From: Neurospora tetraspora
Taxonomy: Eukaryota > Ascomycota > Sordariomycetes > Sordariales > Sordariaceae
Assembly: GCF_033439725.1 (NCBI RefSeq)
Contig: NW_026944393.1
Coordinates: 372,001 to 436,000 of the forward strand
DNA length: 64,000 nt
Reading direction: 5' to 3'
A program made the position numbers and the translations under genes. The notes under the pieces were generated by a model. It ran no database searches. It saw nothing but the letters and a program-made list of their open reading frames with translations, and was not told where the DNA came from. This document shows, in pieces, positions 25,301 to 36,159 of the stretch. Position 1 is the stretch's first letter, and each line of letters begins with the position of its first letter.

Positions 25301-25474
25301 GACATCATCATCCTCCTTCAACCCCTTGTTTGTTGTCACACCGATTGACGGGCGGGCGGGATGAACGAGGTGGGTATCACGGACGACTGATCATCCGTGA
25401 CACCCACCGCGCACATCCCATTAGACTTGACAGCCCGTCATTTGGTGCTAACACCACTCAATCTAGCTGGTCGC
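22400..25474. other. Gene-free stretch
   Basis: No supportable gene. Two loose direct repeats containing AAATTTCGGTAA followed by an A/G-rich tail lie at about 22501-22540 and 22665-22710, next to the MITE-like element, and may be remnants of another repeat. The open frames at 22800-24100 show no domain. Confidence 0.45.
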
Positions 25475-26125
25475 TTAAGCAAGGACGGCAGCAATGCCGA
25501 CGGCGAGAGCGAGGAGAGAACCGCTCTGGACCTTGCCAGCAGCGCCGGTAGGAGCAGCAGTCTTGGAAGCAGTGCCGGAAGCGGTAGTGGTAGCGGAACC
25601 AGTGACGGTAGCCATGGTGGAAGCGCCGCTGACGGAGACAGCGGAGGAAGAGCTCTTGGAGTCAGACTCGGAAGCGCCAGCAGTAGGGGAAGCAGACTCG
25701 GAAGCGGTGACGAGAGTGGAAGCAGCAGCGGTGGTCTGGGCAGCGGCGCTCTTGGTGGTCTTGTCGTCCTCAGGGGCGTTCTTGTTCTCGAACTGCTCGG
25801 ACTGGGCGAGGATGCCGGCGTTTTGGCTGACGACGGACTGGAGGTTGAACTGGAAGGCCGAGTCGTTGGGAACGTCGTCCTCGGAGACGATGACGGAGCC
25901 CTTGGTCAGGTCAACCTCACCGAGGTCCTTCTGGTAAGGGGTGTGGCCGCTGGCCATGTTGACGAGGACCAAGTGAGCGGACTTGGGGTCGGTGCTGACG
26001 GTGGTCCAGGTCACCTGGACGCCCGAGTTGAGGGCGACGACGTCGTTCTTTCCGGGGTGGGTGATCTGGATGGCCAGAGCAGAGGTGGCGAAAAGGGCCT
26101 GGAGGAGGGTGGTGGTGGAACGCAT
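25475..26125 (-). CDS. Ser/Thr-rich GPI-anchored cell-wall protein, Kre9/Knh1-like N-terminal domain
   Basis: A single exon of 216 aa starting at the only sensible ATG. It has a signal peptide (MRSTTTLLQALFATSALA) and then a compact domain at about 19-115 beginning IQITHPGKNDVVALNSGVQV and containing VTWTTVSTDPKSAHLVLVNM. This is the immunoglobulin-like fold of the fungal family of Ser-Thr-rich GPI-anchored membrane proteins related to Kre9/Knh1. A Ser/Thr/Ala-rich, probably O-mannosylated stalk follows at about 118-195. The C-terminus is a GPI signal: a small-residue site near AAGKVQSG and then the hydrophobic tail SLLALAVGIAAVLA. It is expected at the plasma membrane or wall. Alternative-frame translations on the plus strand are shadows of the repetitive stalk. 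Confidence 0.85.
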   Translation of the reverse strand: MRSTTTLLQALFATSALAIQITHPGKNDVVALNSGVQVTWTTVSTDPKSAHLVLVNMASGHTPYQKDLGEVDLTKGSVIVSEDDVPNDSAFQFNLQSVVSQNAGILAQSEQFENKNAPEDDKTTKSAAAQTTAAASTLVTASESASPTAGASESDSKSSSSAVSVSGASTMATVTGSATTTASGTASKTAAPTGAAGKVQSGSLLALAVGIAAVLA

Positions 26126-28732
26126 GTTGGCGGTTGTGTTTGGTTGTTTTGGAGGTATTAGATGTGGGTGATTAGGTTCGAGATTTCGAAGATGGAGACG
26201 ATTAAGGTCTTGGTGTTGAGCGAGTGTATATAGTTGACTGACGTCGAAAGAGCGAATGTGTGACTTGCGGACTGAAAACGAAGGATAGGTCGCGAGTTGG
26301 AACCGGTGTAAAAAGAGCGTGCGGTTTTCAAGTTAGCAAGATGATGGAGAAAAAAGGAAGGGATTCAGCTGTGGAGATATGGAACTGATGGTGACCGGAT
26401 GCCATGGGTAAGTAGACGGATGGACCTCGCTCGTCCCGAAAGAGAGAGTGGAGAAATAAAAAAGAGAACTATCTTCCTGGGCCAATGATTCGCCGTGGAT
26501 TCGACCTGATCACAAGTCGAATGCAGGAACGACGGCGGATGACAGCGAACCCGGGATGGCGGAAATCCCCACCATTGGCTGACGGGCACCATGTGGCGCC
26601 CATAGGGTACCCGTTATGGCTTGTTGAACACGAGCTTTTCGTTATCGGGCTTTCTTTTCCTGGGAGAACTCCTGCATTGTGAACTGGCCTGGTGGACCTG
26701 TCAAGGCCTGTCCGGTTCGAGTCAGAAACATCAGGATGCTTTGAAATGCCTCTTGGCCCTTGGGAGGCGAGCTGTCCGGCGTTGTCTGTACGAGTCCAGT
26801 CGCATCCAGATCACAATGTCTACTATCGCATCTGCTTTGGATTCTGGAGAGTCATAGTCCCAATGATTGACCATTCGAAACAGCCCAACCAAATTGTGAA
26901 TGTCGCGTCTGATATCGATCATCTCTGCCATGTTCTTGGGGTGCCGTAGGGGGTCCGTGTTGCGCAATGTCAGCCACTCACAGCACTTCTGTCAGGTGGT
27001 GTTCGTTCAGGGGCATCCCTGAAGTAGGGCAGTGGAGATGAAAAGCGACCAACGCAAGGCACAATGACTGGTCCACAATGATCGACCCCTGGCCATCTGA
27101 GCTTGGTGCGGTGCAGTGTTGGAGAAATGGTGCCGGACTTCCCGCTTGGTGCCGAGGTCACAGGTCACATCGAGATACAATGGAGCCGCTCGTATGCGAC
27201 CGATGGATATCGTACTGTTGGGAGGAGTTGGTGGTTGCCTGGAAAGACAAAACAATGGTACGGATGAGGTTGAAATTGGTTGTTGGAGGCTGAAAAGTTG
27301 AGGGACGGGAACGGACAGACACGAATGCCGTCATCAGATTCTGGTGAGACCTGCTGCGAAATGTGTTAAGCGAGCCCTGTGTCTTGTGCTCCACTTTTCG
27401 AACTCGGTCTTGCCTGCCCGCTCTTCTGAAAATGGGCGCTGCCAGTGGCTAACAGCTTTTGGTGCGCTTACGCACGCAATCTGTTAGCAAATTGCACGCT
27501 GTGACTTCATCAAGTCTCCTCTCGCTCGCTGATGTCCGTCTTCTCGTTTTCCTTCTCGTCACCGACTGGCCGGCCGTCTTCCACATCGTATCCGCCACTC
27601 GCTTCCACTCTTGTCAACTTTGTCCGCCATCACGAACGGCCTTTTATGCCGGCAGTTTATGCATGAATGATACGGGAGTTCCGAGTTCCACCGTCGCGGC
27701 TTTTCTTCCGCTTTTCATGACTTGTTGTCTCTCACTTGACTGGCTAAGAAGCCTTTTTCTTTTTCTGGATCACTGATTCACCGATTCGCCGATTGACCGG
27801 ACCAGACCGAGCATGACGGACGGTTCAAGCATTGAGGCTGTGTCGATCCGTAACGGCCCTTTTCCTGGGCTTTTCTTGTCCGACACCCACCACGAGGTTG
27901 TGCTGTCAAGCTTGCTCATTGGCGGTTGGCGATGCTGGGATATTGCTGGCCACAGTGTTCTAGAACTCTTCCCTGCAGTGGCTCTTGGCCTGAACATCAC
28001 TGGAACATCACTGGAGCATCACTGAAAACACCAAGCATCACTGGCCCAGTGGCCATCACGATCAAGACAGCAACGGAAACATTCACATCACGGCTTCACT
28101 TTGGGGTCAGCTTCGACACGAAGAATGTCACCAAAACTAATGGATGAAGGATGAAGATCAAGTTTCCTGATCAGTCATATGAAGTCTCAGTCACAAGTTC
28201 GATGTACTCACTCTCACACTCACTGCGCATCACGATTTCTCGCACTTCCAACCTTCACATATTCGAATTTCTACTTTATCAATTACCGTCACTCCCTGCC
28301 TTTAGCCTTTCCCGATGGCGATACTCCCCCCTTACTACCATTGTCTTTCTTTCCGCCCATTTACTCATACACGATTCCTTTCCAGTAACCGGGCACTCAA
28401 TCCTCCATGAAAGACAAAAGTTCCTCGACCTACCCAACTGAAGAAAACCCGGACGATGTCGTCAAGTGCAATCGGTCCGGGTGTATAGTTGCGAGGGGCA
28501 CCAATGATGGGGAGCTCAAGCAGGATGGTCCTTCGAAGTCCGTCTTGTATCGCCGGAGGAGGTTGGATCTTCCGCGAAATCGTCTTCTGATCACTTTCGT
28601 GGCTTGCGTTGGTGAGGTTGTGCGAGAGGGGTGATATATCTCCGGCGGTTAGTACCTGTCTTCTCGGTTGAATACTCCTCCGTTCAATCGACAGGTCCCA
28701 TTTCATTGCCTAGAACGGTCATGGCTCTCAAG
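26126..28732. other. Gene-free stretch
   Basis: Apart from the promoter of the GPI gene, I see no supportable gene. The frames are short and overlap on both strands. Short GATCACTG/CATCACTGG-like words recur near 27995-28045. Confidence 0.45.
26227..26232 (-). promoter_or_regulatory. TATA-like element of the GPI protein gene
   Basis: A TATATA sequence lies 102 bp upstream of the ATG at 26125 on the same strand, a reasonable distance for a fungal core promoter. Confidence 0.35.
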
Positions 28733-30304
28733 TTATCTGCACTGGCCTTCGAAGTTGGTCCAGGAATGGCGACGATAGTGGAAAAAGTCCTCGGGAGTCT
28801 TCAGCCTAGTGGCAGCATAGTCCGGCGTTATGATGATAGGGTCTGGGCAGGAAATATAGCCGGCATATGATTGGACATTTGGCGTAGTCGCTGGGGTAGT
28901 CTCGGTGGCTACTTTGCCGTCGTAGAATATGTCTGTGGAATCTGTGTTGCCGGTGAGAGTCGTCTTGACGGCCTCGGACAAGCGCTCCTTGGTTGGAGAG
29001 TCGCCACCAGGAATATCGAATTGTTGGGCTCACAAGTCAAGACACTCGTACACATCGGGCGTCTCTATCGCGATGTCGATGAGCTCACTGCTGCTTTTGC
29101 CTACCGACTTTGAGGCCTTGTGGAAGAAAGAGGCGTATTTGGTGCCATGCTCGAGGCTGCTGGCCCATTCGTCGAGACAGTCGTAGACGTCTTGGTCCTG
29201 CTCAATATCGATCAAGCTGTTGGTACCCTCGCACAAAGTGCTGGTTGCCGTCATCTTTGGGTCCTTTCCGAGCGGATGGCCATCACGGATATTCTGTTCA
29301 CCGTTCAAGCGCATCGCCCATTCGCCCAAACAGTCGTAAACGTCGGGCTCTTGCTTTGACTCGGTCGACTGATCGCTGTCCTCGTGCACAACAGAGGATG
29401 TGGTCTTCGTCGGCGACTTCGGGAGTGACGAGTCGCGAAGTTCGTACCCCATTCTGAATCCTTTTGCCCACATCGTTGCACGGGCGCGGACGTTTTGCTC
29501 GTCATCATCCCTTCTCTCTTCCCGTTCATCTTCGGAGTTTTCCGTCTGCTGCTCTTCCTGTTCGCACCAGAGCGCATACACTTCCCGCGCCAGCACTTCA
29601 TTTCCCTCCAACTCCGCCAGCATTGCTTGGTAGACTCGTTCCTTTTGTGCCTGTCGCTCCTTATGTGCACGAAAGCGCTCGTAAAGATCCCAGGCCTCTT
29701 CGTGGTCACCTCCAGCTCCTTCGAGAAACACTTGATAGATCTGTTGCTCTACTGGAATCTCCCCCTCTTCCTCATCGTCGTATTCCACATCCCAATCCAC
29801 CTCATAGACCCCCCAAAGACCGTCTCGCTTCTCGACGACCATTCCCTCCTCCACATCAACGCCGTCGAAGGAAAGAATGCCTCCATTCCGCCTGGGGTCC
29901 CCCGTCACCAAGATCATGTGCGAGTCCGGGATGTTGTTGCCGTGGACGTCGGCTCTGTAGTCATCGTTAACGATGAAGTGGACATGATTAGTGCCATGAC
30001 CCGCTTCAAGCCGTTGTCGTACAATTTCCTGACGCTCTTTGGATAGGATGACTTTTCGTTCAGGGGTTTGTGGCACGAGGGTTTTGACATCCCACTCGTC
30101 GTCGAAGTTGTCGACGATAGGCGCGGAGTGGGGATTGAGGTGGTCCCAGGTTATCTGGTCTCGCCAGGGGAGATACGGAATGGGAGAGGGGGGAGGAGGA
30201 GTAGCAATGGGCGATTTGGAGGGGGGGCTGAGAGCACGACCACGGATGGGGGTGGTGGGGGCCGGGGGAAGCGGATTAACGGGGGTCGTAGGTCTGGACG
30301 CCAT
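28733..30304 (-). CDS. Acidic YxxLxEWA-repeat protein with an in-frame TGA
   Basis: From the ATG at 30304 the frame runs 424 aa to TGA at 29030-29032. The same frame then continues 98 codons to TAA at 28733. The N-terminus is Pro/Thr-rich. The middle has HGTNHVHFIVNDDYRADVHG and a charged helical part (about 210-290). The C-terminal third has a repeated motif: PDVYDCLGEWAMRL, QDVYDCLDEWASSL and PDVYECLDL-TGA-AQQF. The TGA falls exactly where the repeat has Trp, so the stop looks like a TGG to TGA change inside the third repeat, a programmed readthrough site, or a sequence error. A related motif occurs in the gene at 32233-33306. A GTGAGC intron donor overlaps the TGA, but no acceptor rejoining the same frame is evident. 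I do not recognise the family. Confidence 0.6.
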
Positions 30305-31240
30305 GATGACTGTGGCGATGATGGTGGTGTGTAGGTGTAATGTTGAGGATGTTGTGGTGTATTGTCGTCGATTCGAGTTATCGTCTTGTCTTGAAGTTAT
30401 TGACTCGTCGATGTCGAGGTTGCTGACTTGTCGACGTGTGGTGGATTCGTTGTGATAGATGCGTTCTTGTCTGAAGTCGTCAGTTTGTTGCGAGGGCAGT
30501 ATGTGGATGTGTGGTCACGTTTGTTGATCTGTCGTGCGGCTGTCGACTGCGATTGTCGACTGACCTGTCGAAGGTATGTTAGTTACCGTATCCTACAGTG
30601 TTAAATGCTGACATACTGCTAACCTTTAGGTAAAGCGTTTGCGATGGTATGGTCTTGATGAGACGTTGCGATGATAGATTGTTGTGGTGACAAGTGGTGA
30701 TGAGTGGTATGGGGTGTGGTGGTAAGTGGTATGAGGTGAGGTGCGGTGTTGTTTGGAAGAGGAGTGGATTTCTGAGAACCGGATGCAGCCCGGAGAAGAT
30801 ATATTTATGAAAGCTATGCAAAGGTTTGCGCCCCTCGGAATGACAGTTGGTGAAGGCTAACAACTCGACAGTCGCCGGCATGCAAAATGCAAATCTCGGT
30901 GTTGTTCAGCCGAGCTATCAAGTGAATGCTGCAGCTGTTCGCGATATGATCCCAGGTTTTCATCCCAAGTCCGAACAGGACACCACTGCAGCTGACGGTA
31001 CCGCTGTACATCGGAGGTCCGTCAAGGTTCACTATTTGATCCGGCCGGCAGGAGAGCATCTTCCGAAGGCGGCATGCTTCCGAGCCCGGGCCTCCTGCGG
31101 GCAGTCCGGCAGGCCCCGCCAGTGCGCGTCGCTCACGGGCTAAGGGCGCGAAGATGAATCCGGGCCTTCGAAAGTTACGTGTAGGCACCACTTCCCCCCT
31201 CTCCAACTCCTTTCTAACATGATGCAACAGTCTCCCAATC
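30305..31240. other. Intergenic stretch
   Basis: It separates two divergent genes. From 30340 to 30560 the plus strand is rich in GTCG/TTGT words. A GC-rich block lies at 31040-31170. Frames on both strands (30847-31143 plus, 30814-31290 minus) overlap and neither is convincing. A branch-site/acceptor pair (TTTCTAACATGATGCAACAG) at 31211-31230 hints at an intron just before the small gene at 31241. Confidence 0.4.
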
Positions 31241-31531
31241 ATGGACGACATCATCTCAAACATCATCCCAAACAACATGTCGGACAACATGCCTCAACCC
31301 GCCTTACCACTACCTATTCCAAATCCAAACTGGAAATTCTTCATCTGGATTCCGGCTGCGGTGGTTTGGCTAATCATTGGCCTAGCACGCCTGTGGTGGA
31401 ATGCTGACAAGCTTTGGAAAGATCTGAACGGAGAGTTTACAGATCTCCCAAAGCAGACAATAAGGCGACAACGGAATATGCTCACTCTTTTCTGCTTCAT
31501 TTTGTTTTTATTTGCGAGTCTGGTGTTTTGA
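31241..31531 (+). CDS. Small putative membrane protein
   Basis: A frame of 96 aa whose ATG lies 10 bp after a good intron acceptor, so an upstream (possibly 5'UTR) exon is likely. The N-terminus is Asn/Ile/Met-rich. One hydrophobic helix lies at about 32-52 (FFIWIPAAVVWLIIGLARLW). A charged loop KQTIRRQRN precedes a second helix at the very C-terminus (MLTLFCFILFLFASLVF). Two helices with a basic loop are consistent with a small integral membrane protein. I do not recognise a family. It could also be chance coding. Confidence 0.4.
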   Translation: MDDIISNIIPNNMSDNMPQPALPLPIPNPNWKFFIWIPAAVVWLIIGLARLWWNADKLWKDLNGEFTDLPKQTIRRQRNMLTLFCFILFLFASLVF

Positions 31532-31680
31532 AGATTTTGTTGCGGTTTCAAGGCATCGGGTTGCTCCTTCCCTAGTGATAATGGCTTCAGTACACCCCGT
31601 CCTTTTCCCCTCGCGATGGACGTGAAGTTTTTCATCTCTCGTTCGCCCTTCCAATCCGAAAACGGACAAAACCGCCCACT

Positions 31681-32123
31681 ATGCCCATCACTACCCGGGT
31701 ACCCAAGGATGGGAACGCTCCTTCATCTTCGAGTCGAATCTCACGGTTCAAACCATGGCGGAAAGTCCCTTTAACGCCTGAGATAAAGAGAAGGTCCGCT
31801 CTGATCCGAAAACAAGGTTCATGTGCGAACTGCAAGAGGAAGAAAATCGGAGTGAGTGCATGCCAACCAAATGTAAAAACTTGAAAGCCGTCCAGGCCAG
31901 TTCACTTACTCGGCTTTTCTTATAGTGCGATGCCAGTCATCACGGTATGACTTGGGAAGAAGAGACGCAACAGCTTGAAACCATTGTGCCGCCGACCCCT
32001 AGAAATCTTCACACACAAGAATACATCGAGACCGGCGAGGACCTTATACTGAGCTTATCGCCACTTTATATCCCGGCCGTACGTCGTTTTCACCTTCCTC
32101 CTTGTCCTCTTCCAATTTCTTGA
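31681..32123 (+). CDS. Short protein with half Zn2Cys6-like motif
   Basis: Two exons, 31681-31851 and 31926-32123, give 122 aa. The 74-nt intron has a GTGAGT donor and a CTTATAG acceptor. Splicing creates the coherent motif GSCANCKRKKIGCDASHHGM followed by TWEEETQQLE. The C-x2-C-x6-C spacing matches the first half of a fungal Zn(II)2Cys6 cluster, but the second CxxC...C half is missing. Small fungal proteins with an Arg/Lys-rich (R)RSALIRKxGxC lead and a C-(D/H)-x-x-HH-x-M-T-W sequence are common and uncharacterised. Coherent coding on both sides of the intron is the main evidence. It is convergent with the gene ending at 32233, with 109 bp between them. Confidence 0.6.
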
Positions 32124-32232
32124 ATCCCTCCTGTCAATTCGCACGCTTCTTCATCGTGAAGCCACGCCTAATTTCCCCCGCTTTTACCGCCGTCATTCGA
32201 GCTAATACCTTTCCCATGGTTGTCTTCCTATT

Positions 32233-33306
32233 TCATTTCCCTTGCTGACACTCCGGAGTTGGGGTGTCGAACATGTCTGACAGCATATCCCAATCACTGT
32301 CCTCTTCCCACTCTACGTCAGACTCATTAGTTGCATCCGGGCGGACGGCGGTGCAAGGACCGGCTTCAATAGGGATGAGGCTGTTAGCAACAGGTGGCCT
32401 GGGGTTCCAGCGGTCCCTCGGCAGCGCATACATCCCTGGATGGCGAGCAACGTGGACGTAGTCGTCTTCGATGTTCGTGGGGGATGTGGAGCTGCTGTTG
32501 GCCTCGTTGTGGCCGTTGCTGGTTCCAGTCGCTGAACTCTGGCGGAAGGAGCGACCAGTGACCACGGGCTCATCTCTGCGGGACTGGACCACGGACGCGG
32601 TTTCCTGCTCGTATTCACAGAGTGCAGGACTGTTGAAGAAAGTCCGCAGAAGTCCTGACATGACTGACTTGTGTTTGCATCTCGTCTGCTTGTCTTTCTT
32701 TTGGTCCTTCGCGTTCTCTCCGTTCGTTATGGTGTTTTCGTCGATGGTGCCCTCGCTGTCGTCACCGTGGTTGTCTATCGGATCATCGGCATCTGGTATT
32801 GCTCGCTTCTCTGTGCTGTCTTGCGGACAGGCATTCCATTCCTCTCCCTCCCTCCCAAGCGGGCCATCCGCGCCCTGCTCGTCGTCCTTTTCGAACCCTT
32901 TTGCCCATTCTTCCAGGCTCCGGTATAAGTTGTTCTGCTTTTCTTGCTGAATGTCCAGATATATATCGATTATGCTCTCAATGCTATCATCGGTACTCCT
33001 CAGATCGACCAAGTGGTCGTCGCCGTCGCTTACCATAACCCTGTCGCCTTCTTCTTCCCAATCTTGTTTGGCTGGCTCGTTGGCGCCCTTACAAGTGAAC
33101 TGCTTTGCCCAGTCCCCCAGACGCTCGTACGGGTTGCTGATCCAACAAGATCGACTGTCCGTGGACACCATTGTTGTTGATCCCCTACCTAGAATAGGCC
33201 CTCGGAAACGTGACAGACAAGTGTCGGTCAACAGTTCTGCTTGGTTTGAAAGGAAGGAAGGATTTGCCGTTGACCCTGAACTGGAAGAAGAGGGGGAAGA
33301 AGGCAT
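32233..33306 (-). CDS. Acidic protein with YxxLxEWA repeats
   Basis: A single exon of 357 aa from the ATG at 33306, strongly acidic and Ser-rich. Two copies of the repeat found in the 28733-30304 protein are present: NPYERLGDWAKQF at about 58-70 and NNLYRSLEEWAKGFEKDDEQ at about 125-145. The rest is low-complexity, with a central lysine patch (AKDQKKDKQTRCKHK) and an acidic C-terminal end (ESDVEWEEDSDWDMLSDMFD). The YVHVARHPGMYALPRDRW segment is the only other distinctive block. The shared repeat, orientation and proximity suggest it arose by duplication with the other gene. Function is unknown. Confidence 0.6.
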   Translation of the reverse strand: MPSSPSSSSSGSTANPSFLSNQAELLTDTCLSRFRGPILGRGSTTMVSTDSRSCWISNPYERLGDWAKQFTCKGANEPAKQDWEEEGDRVMVSDGDDHLVDLRSTDDSIESIIDIYLDIQQEKQNNLYRSLEEWAKGFEKDDEQGADGPLGREGEEWNACPQDSTEKRAIPDADDPIDNHGDDSEGTIDENTITNGENAKDQKKDKQTRCKHKSVMSGLLRTFFNSPALCEYEQETASVVQSRRDEPVVTGRSFRQSSATGTSNGHNEANSSSTSPTNIEDDYVHVARHPGMYALPRDRWNPRPPVANSLIPIEAGPCTAVRPDATNESDVEWEEDSDWDMLSDMFDTPTPECQQGK

Positions 33307-34099
33307 GATACTTACACAGGTAAGCGGCCGAAAAACGTGGTTAATATGCCAGTGGATTAAGTTTGAGATGGAGGCTGGCGATGGCTCTATATCATATCCA
33401 GCGGCAACTGGGTGTCAGTCGCTCAGCGTCGTTCACTTGAGCTGGAAGGTTGGTAACTGGAACGGCTCATCTGTTCAGGTATGTCATGGTCCGGACTGGT
33501 CGTTGTAGCTGTCACAGAATTGAATGACTAACTTCCCTATGAGATAGAACTACAGATAAACAAACAGCAGCGAAGACGAGCCATCCCCTTCCTCGACGTC
33601 TTCTGCATCGAATTTCCAGACATCCGGCTTCCAAGCAAATGCTTACCATGCTTCTATCGATACGCAAACAGCAAAGCCAGGTACCAAGCTCGACACCCTT
33701 TTTCCAGCCCGAAGTCTGCCTTTCCAATCATTCCCATCGACATCTGCGTGGCTGGTCACTCCAAAACATATGTAGCTCGTCCTCCACCTCTATGTCGGTC
33801 CTCCTCTTCTTCACTCTCTGTCCCAACACTGACTTCTTCCAAACTGCCTGCCGGTGGGGGGCGTGGCTCTTATGCGATGGGAATTGTTACTCCCTGATGC
33901 ATGCCTGTGCTGTGGCAGAGGCATCGACGTACACCTCGGCTGGGTTTCCGACTGCCTCGCGCGCTGATCCTTTACCACCTCTCTTTTCTTCTTTTTCACT
34001 TTCCCAGGGCTAGGTTGGTTTGTCTCCTTCTCGACCTTTTTTCTCTTTCTTGACCTTCAAACTCGAGTGATGACCGGAGACGATCTTCTTCGCTGCCTT
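33307..34099. other. Intergenic stretch
   Basis: I see no supportable gene between the 3' end of the 34100 gene and the start of the 33306 gene. It presumably holds the latter's promoter. Confidence 0.45.
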
Positions 34100-34978
34100 T
34101 CACTGTGACGACGGGGAAGAACGCCATGCAACGGGAGAGGAATTGTATGAGAGAGGCGGCGAAGACAGGGGCAAATCCACGACCGGGCTCGGCAGTAGGG
34201 ACGACGATGGACTGTCACCGGCTGAAGGCTGGTCCCTCGGACTCGAGCCCTGGTAGCCGTGGTGTTCCGGTGTAGAGGGAAGAGGCCGAGGAGAAGGCGT
34301 CGTGTACCTGTCCCTTTTGGCGTTGCCTTCAGTGATGCCTGCCGATGTTGCGCCTATCGAGGTATTGGTATTGTTTGAGGGGGTGCCGTTTTTCGAGTTG
34401 TCGTGCTCGAGGTTGCCGTCTTTCTTGGCCGCCTTGTCCTCCTCATTTTCCTCTTCATAGCGAGTGGTCTCGAATCGACCGACAAGGCTATCCATCAGGC
34501 CGCCATCAACATCGTTGAGGAGACGCGCGCTTGACGGCCTCTTCTTTGGTTTACGTGTATTGTGAATCTTGCGAAGACGGATCGAGAGAGCGCTTTCGGT
34601 ATGCTCGTCCTTGGGGCTGGCGACTTTCTTGTCGACGACTTGCTTCTTTTCCTCCACAAAACGCCGACCAACTAGGCGATCGGCTAGAACGGCATCGGTT
34701 GCATCGAGCAGACGGGTACTGGTCGCCGTCTTCTTGGGGCGATGCGTGTGGACACCGACTCGGAGACGGACTGTCCTGAAGCTGTGCGCGGTATGTCTGT
34801 CTTGCCGAGTCTTCAGCTTCTTCGCTGGCTGGCCGTGTGTTTCGTCGCTTTCCTCCAGCTCCCTCTTGGATCGCTTTGGGAGCTCACTGTGGTGGATGGG
34901 TTTGAAGTAATCCGTGATTCTCGACCTCCTGTCGCTCCTGGGCGAAGGGGTTTGGGGTGTAGGTCGCTTTCCGAACAT
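34100..34978 (-). CDS. ITDYF-motif protein with two RLLDDVDGGL repeats
   Basis: A single exon of 292 aa. The start is the first ATG (34978). The frame is open further upstream but lacks an ATG. Near the N-terminus is RRSRITDYFKP, which resembles a PCNA-interacting (PIP) box, but Arg stands where the canonical Gln is. A basic segment (KRSKRELEE, PAKKLKTRQ) follows and could be a nuclear signal. Two repeats follow: RLLDATDAVLADRLVGRRF and SARLLNDVDGGLMDSLVGRF, the second followed by ETTRYEEE. The C-terminus is Ser/Pro-rich with RYTTPSPRPLPSTPEHH and LLPSPVVDLP, both shared with the neighbour at 36160-37434. It is a tandem paralogue of that gene with one repeat fewer. A nuclear or replication-linked role is inference only. 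Confidence 0.65.
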   Translation of the reverse strand: MFGKRPTPQTPSPRSDRRSRITDYFKPIHHSELPKRSKRELEESDETHGQPAKKLKTRQDRHTAHSFRTVRLRVGVHTHRPKKTATSTRLLDATDAVLADRLVGRRFVEEKKQVVDKKVASPKDEHTESALSIRLRKIHNTRKPKKRPSSARLLNDVDGGLMDSLVGRFETTRYEEENEEDKAAKKDGNLEHDNSKNGTPSNNTNTSIGATSAGITEGNAKRDRYTTPSPRPLPSTPEHHGYQGSSPRDQPSAGDSPSSSLLPSPVVDLPLSSPPLSYNSSPVAWRSSPSSQ

Positions 34979-36159
34979 TGTTGACGTCGAGCTTGAAGTC
35001 GAGATGTGCGGTTCGTTATGGATGTGGGAGTCGCGATTTATTTGTGGTCGCAAGGGCGCGGGTGAAAATCACTTTGCATTGTTACTTGACAGGATAAAGG
35101 AAAGTAGGATTTGGGCAAGGAAACGAGGGGCGCCCCTTGACAAGCGTGGATGGACAGATTCAGGTTCGACCTTGATGAACCTTAGTTTGGCACTCTATGG
35201 TCGCAAAATGCGCCTGTGAATGGTGTCAAATTCAGGTTTGGAAGGCTGACCTTGGTATCAGCCCGTCCGGCCGCACCTTCCCCAGACTGGCGGTCGGAGG
35301 GTATACAAGAAGGAGCGATGGAGAGCAACGGGAAAGAGCGAGCAGTAAGACTGCTCGGTCGTCCCTGCCTCCGGCTCCCTCTTACAGTAGCCTTGCAGCA
35401 GAAATCTGCTGGTCCTACCAGTCAAAGAGGACCAAACATCAAGGTCGACGGAAATCTAGCTCAGCCTAGCGGTAACTTCCCGATTTTCCAGGTGAGTGTC
35501 GTTGCCTTCATTGTAGGGAAGTGCTGACGCATAGAAGGCATGTTTTCAGATATATAGGTAGAGATACAGATGTTTCTGGGACATAGAGCGAAACCCATGA
35601 GTTCTACCTACCTGGATACACCGCCACCTCTACGTCTTCTCGCCAGCCCGATGCCCGTACAATCGCAATTAACTCGGTAGAGGTACCCGGGTGATAGGCG
35701 TCTCTCAAACAGTATCCTCATGCTGCCTCATCTTTCCCATCTTCTGCTTCTCAGCTAAATGATACCCCAATATCAATTTCTAGCTTCAAGCGATGCCATC
35801 TTCGCCCTACAATTGCTCTAGCATTCCATGCCAACAACTTTCCTCGTTGTACCTGACCGCCTTTCCTCCTTGACTTCAACCTGCTAGCCCATTCTGCCCA
35901 CCCCTAGAGACATGCCCGAGTCGACGCTGTTGGTAATCCTCGAAAAGGTCCTCCACGTATGCCCCCCTGCAATCCTTCGGTTCGTTCTGGGCTTTCGCTC
36001 TACCTTCATTGCCGATATTGTCGCTCTATCCTGTGGAAAACGGGAAGCGTCCGAGTAGGAAGTGGATGGGGCCCGATTGTGCAGGATTTACTGCGACAAC
36101 GGGGAAGAAGGCACGTCATCAGGAAAGTCCGACGAGGCAGGCGATGACGAGGGAGACGA
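34979..36159. other. Intergenic stretch
   Basis: It lies between the two tandem ITDYF-motif genes and must hold the promoter of the 34978 gene. Parts of the leader (35195-35260, with TGAATGGTGTCAA...GGTTT) resemble 37595-37625 upstream of the paralogue, so the duplication included promoter sequence. Confidence 0.45.

Noticed and set aside
25494-26171. Long plus-strand frames opposite the GPI protein gene
   Set aside because: They are shadows of the repetitive Ser/Thr/Ala codons of the minus-strand gene, which has a signal peptide and a GPI signal.
28733-29032. Intron starting at GTGAGC over the TGA at 29030
   Set aside because: No branch site and acceptor pair rejoins the downstream frame, and the repeat alignment places a Trp codon exactly at the TGA.
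30814-31290. A 158-codon minus-strand frame
   Set aside because: It overlaps an equally open plus-strand frame in a GC-rich block, has no motif and no coherent gene model.
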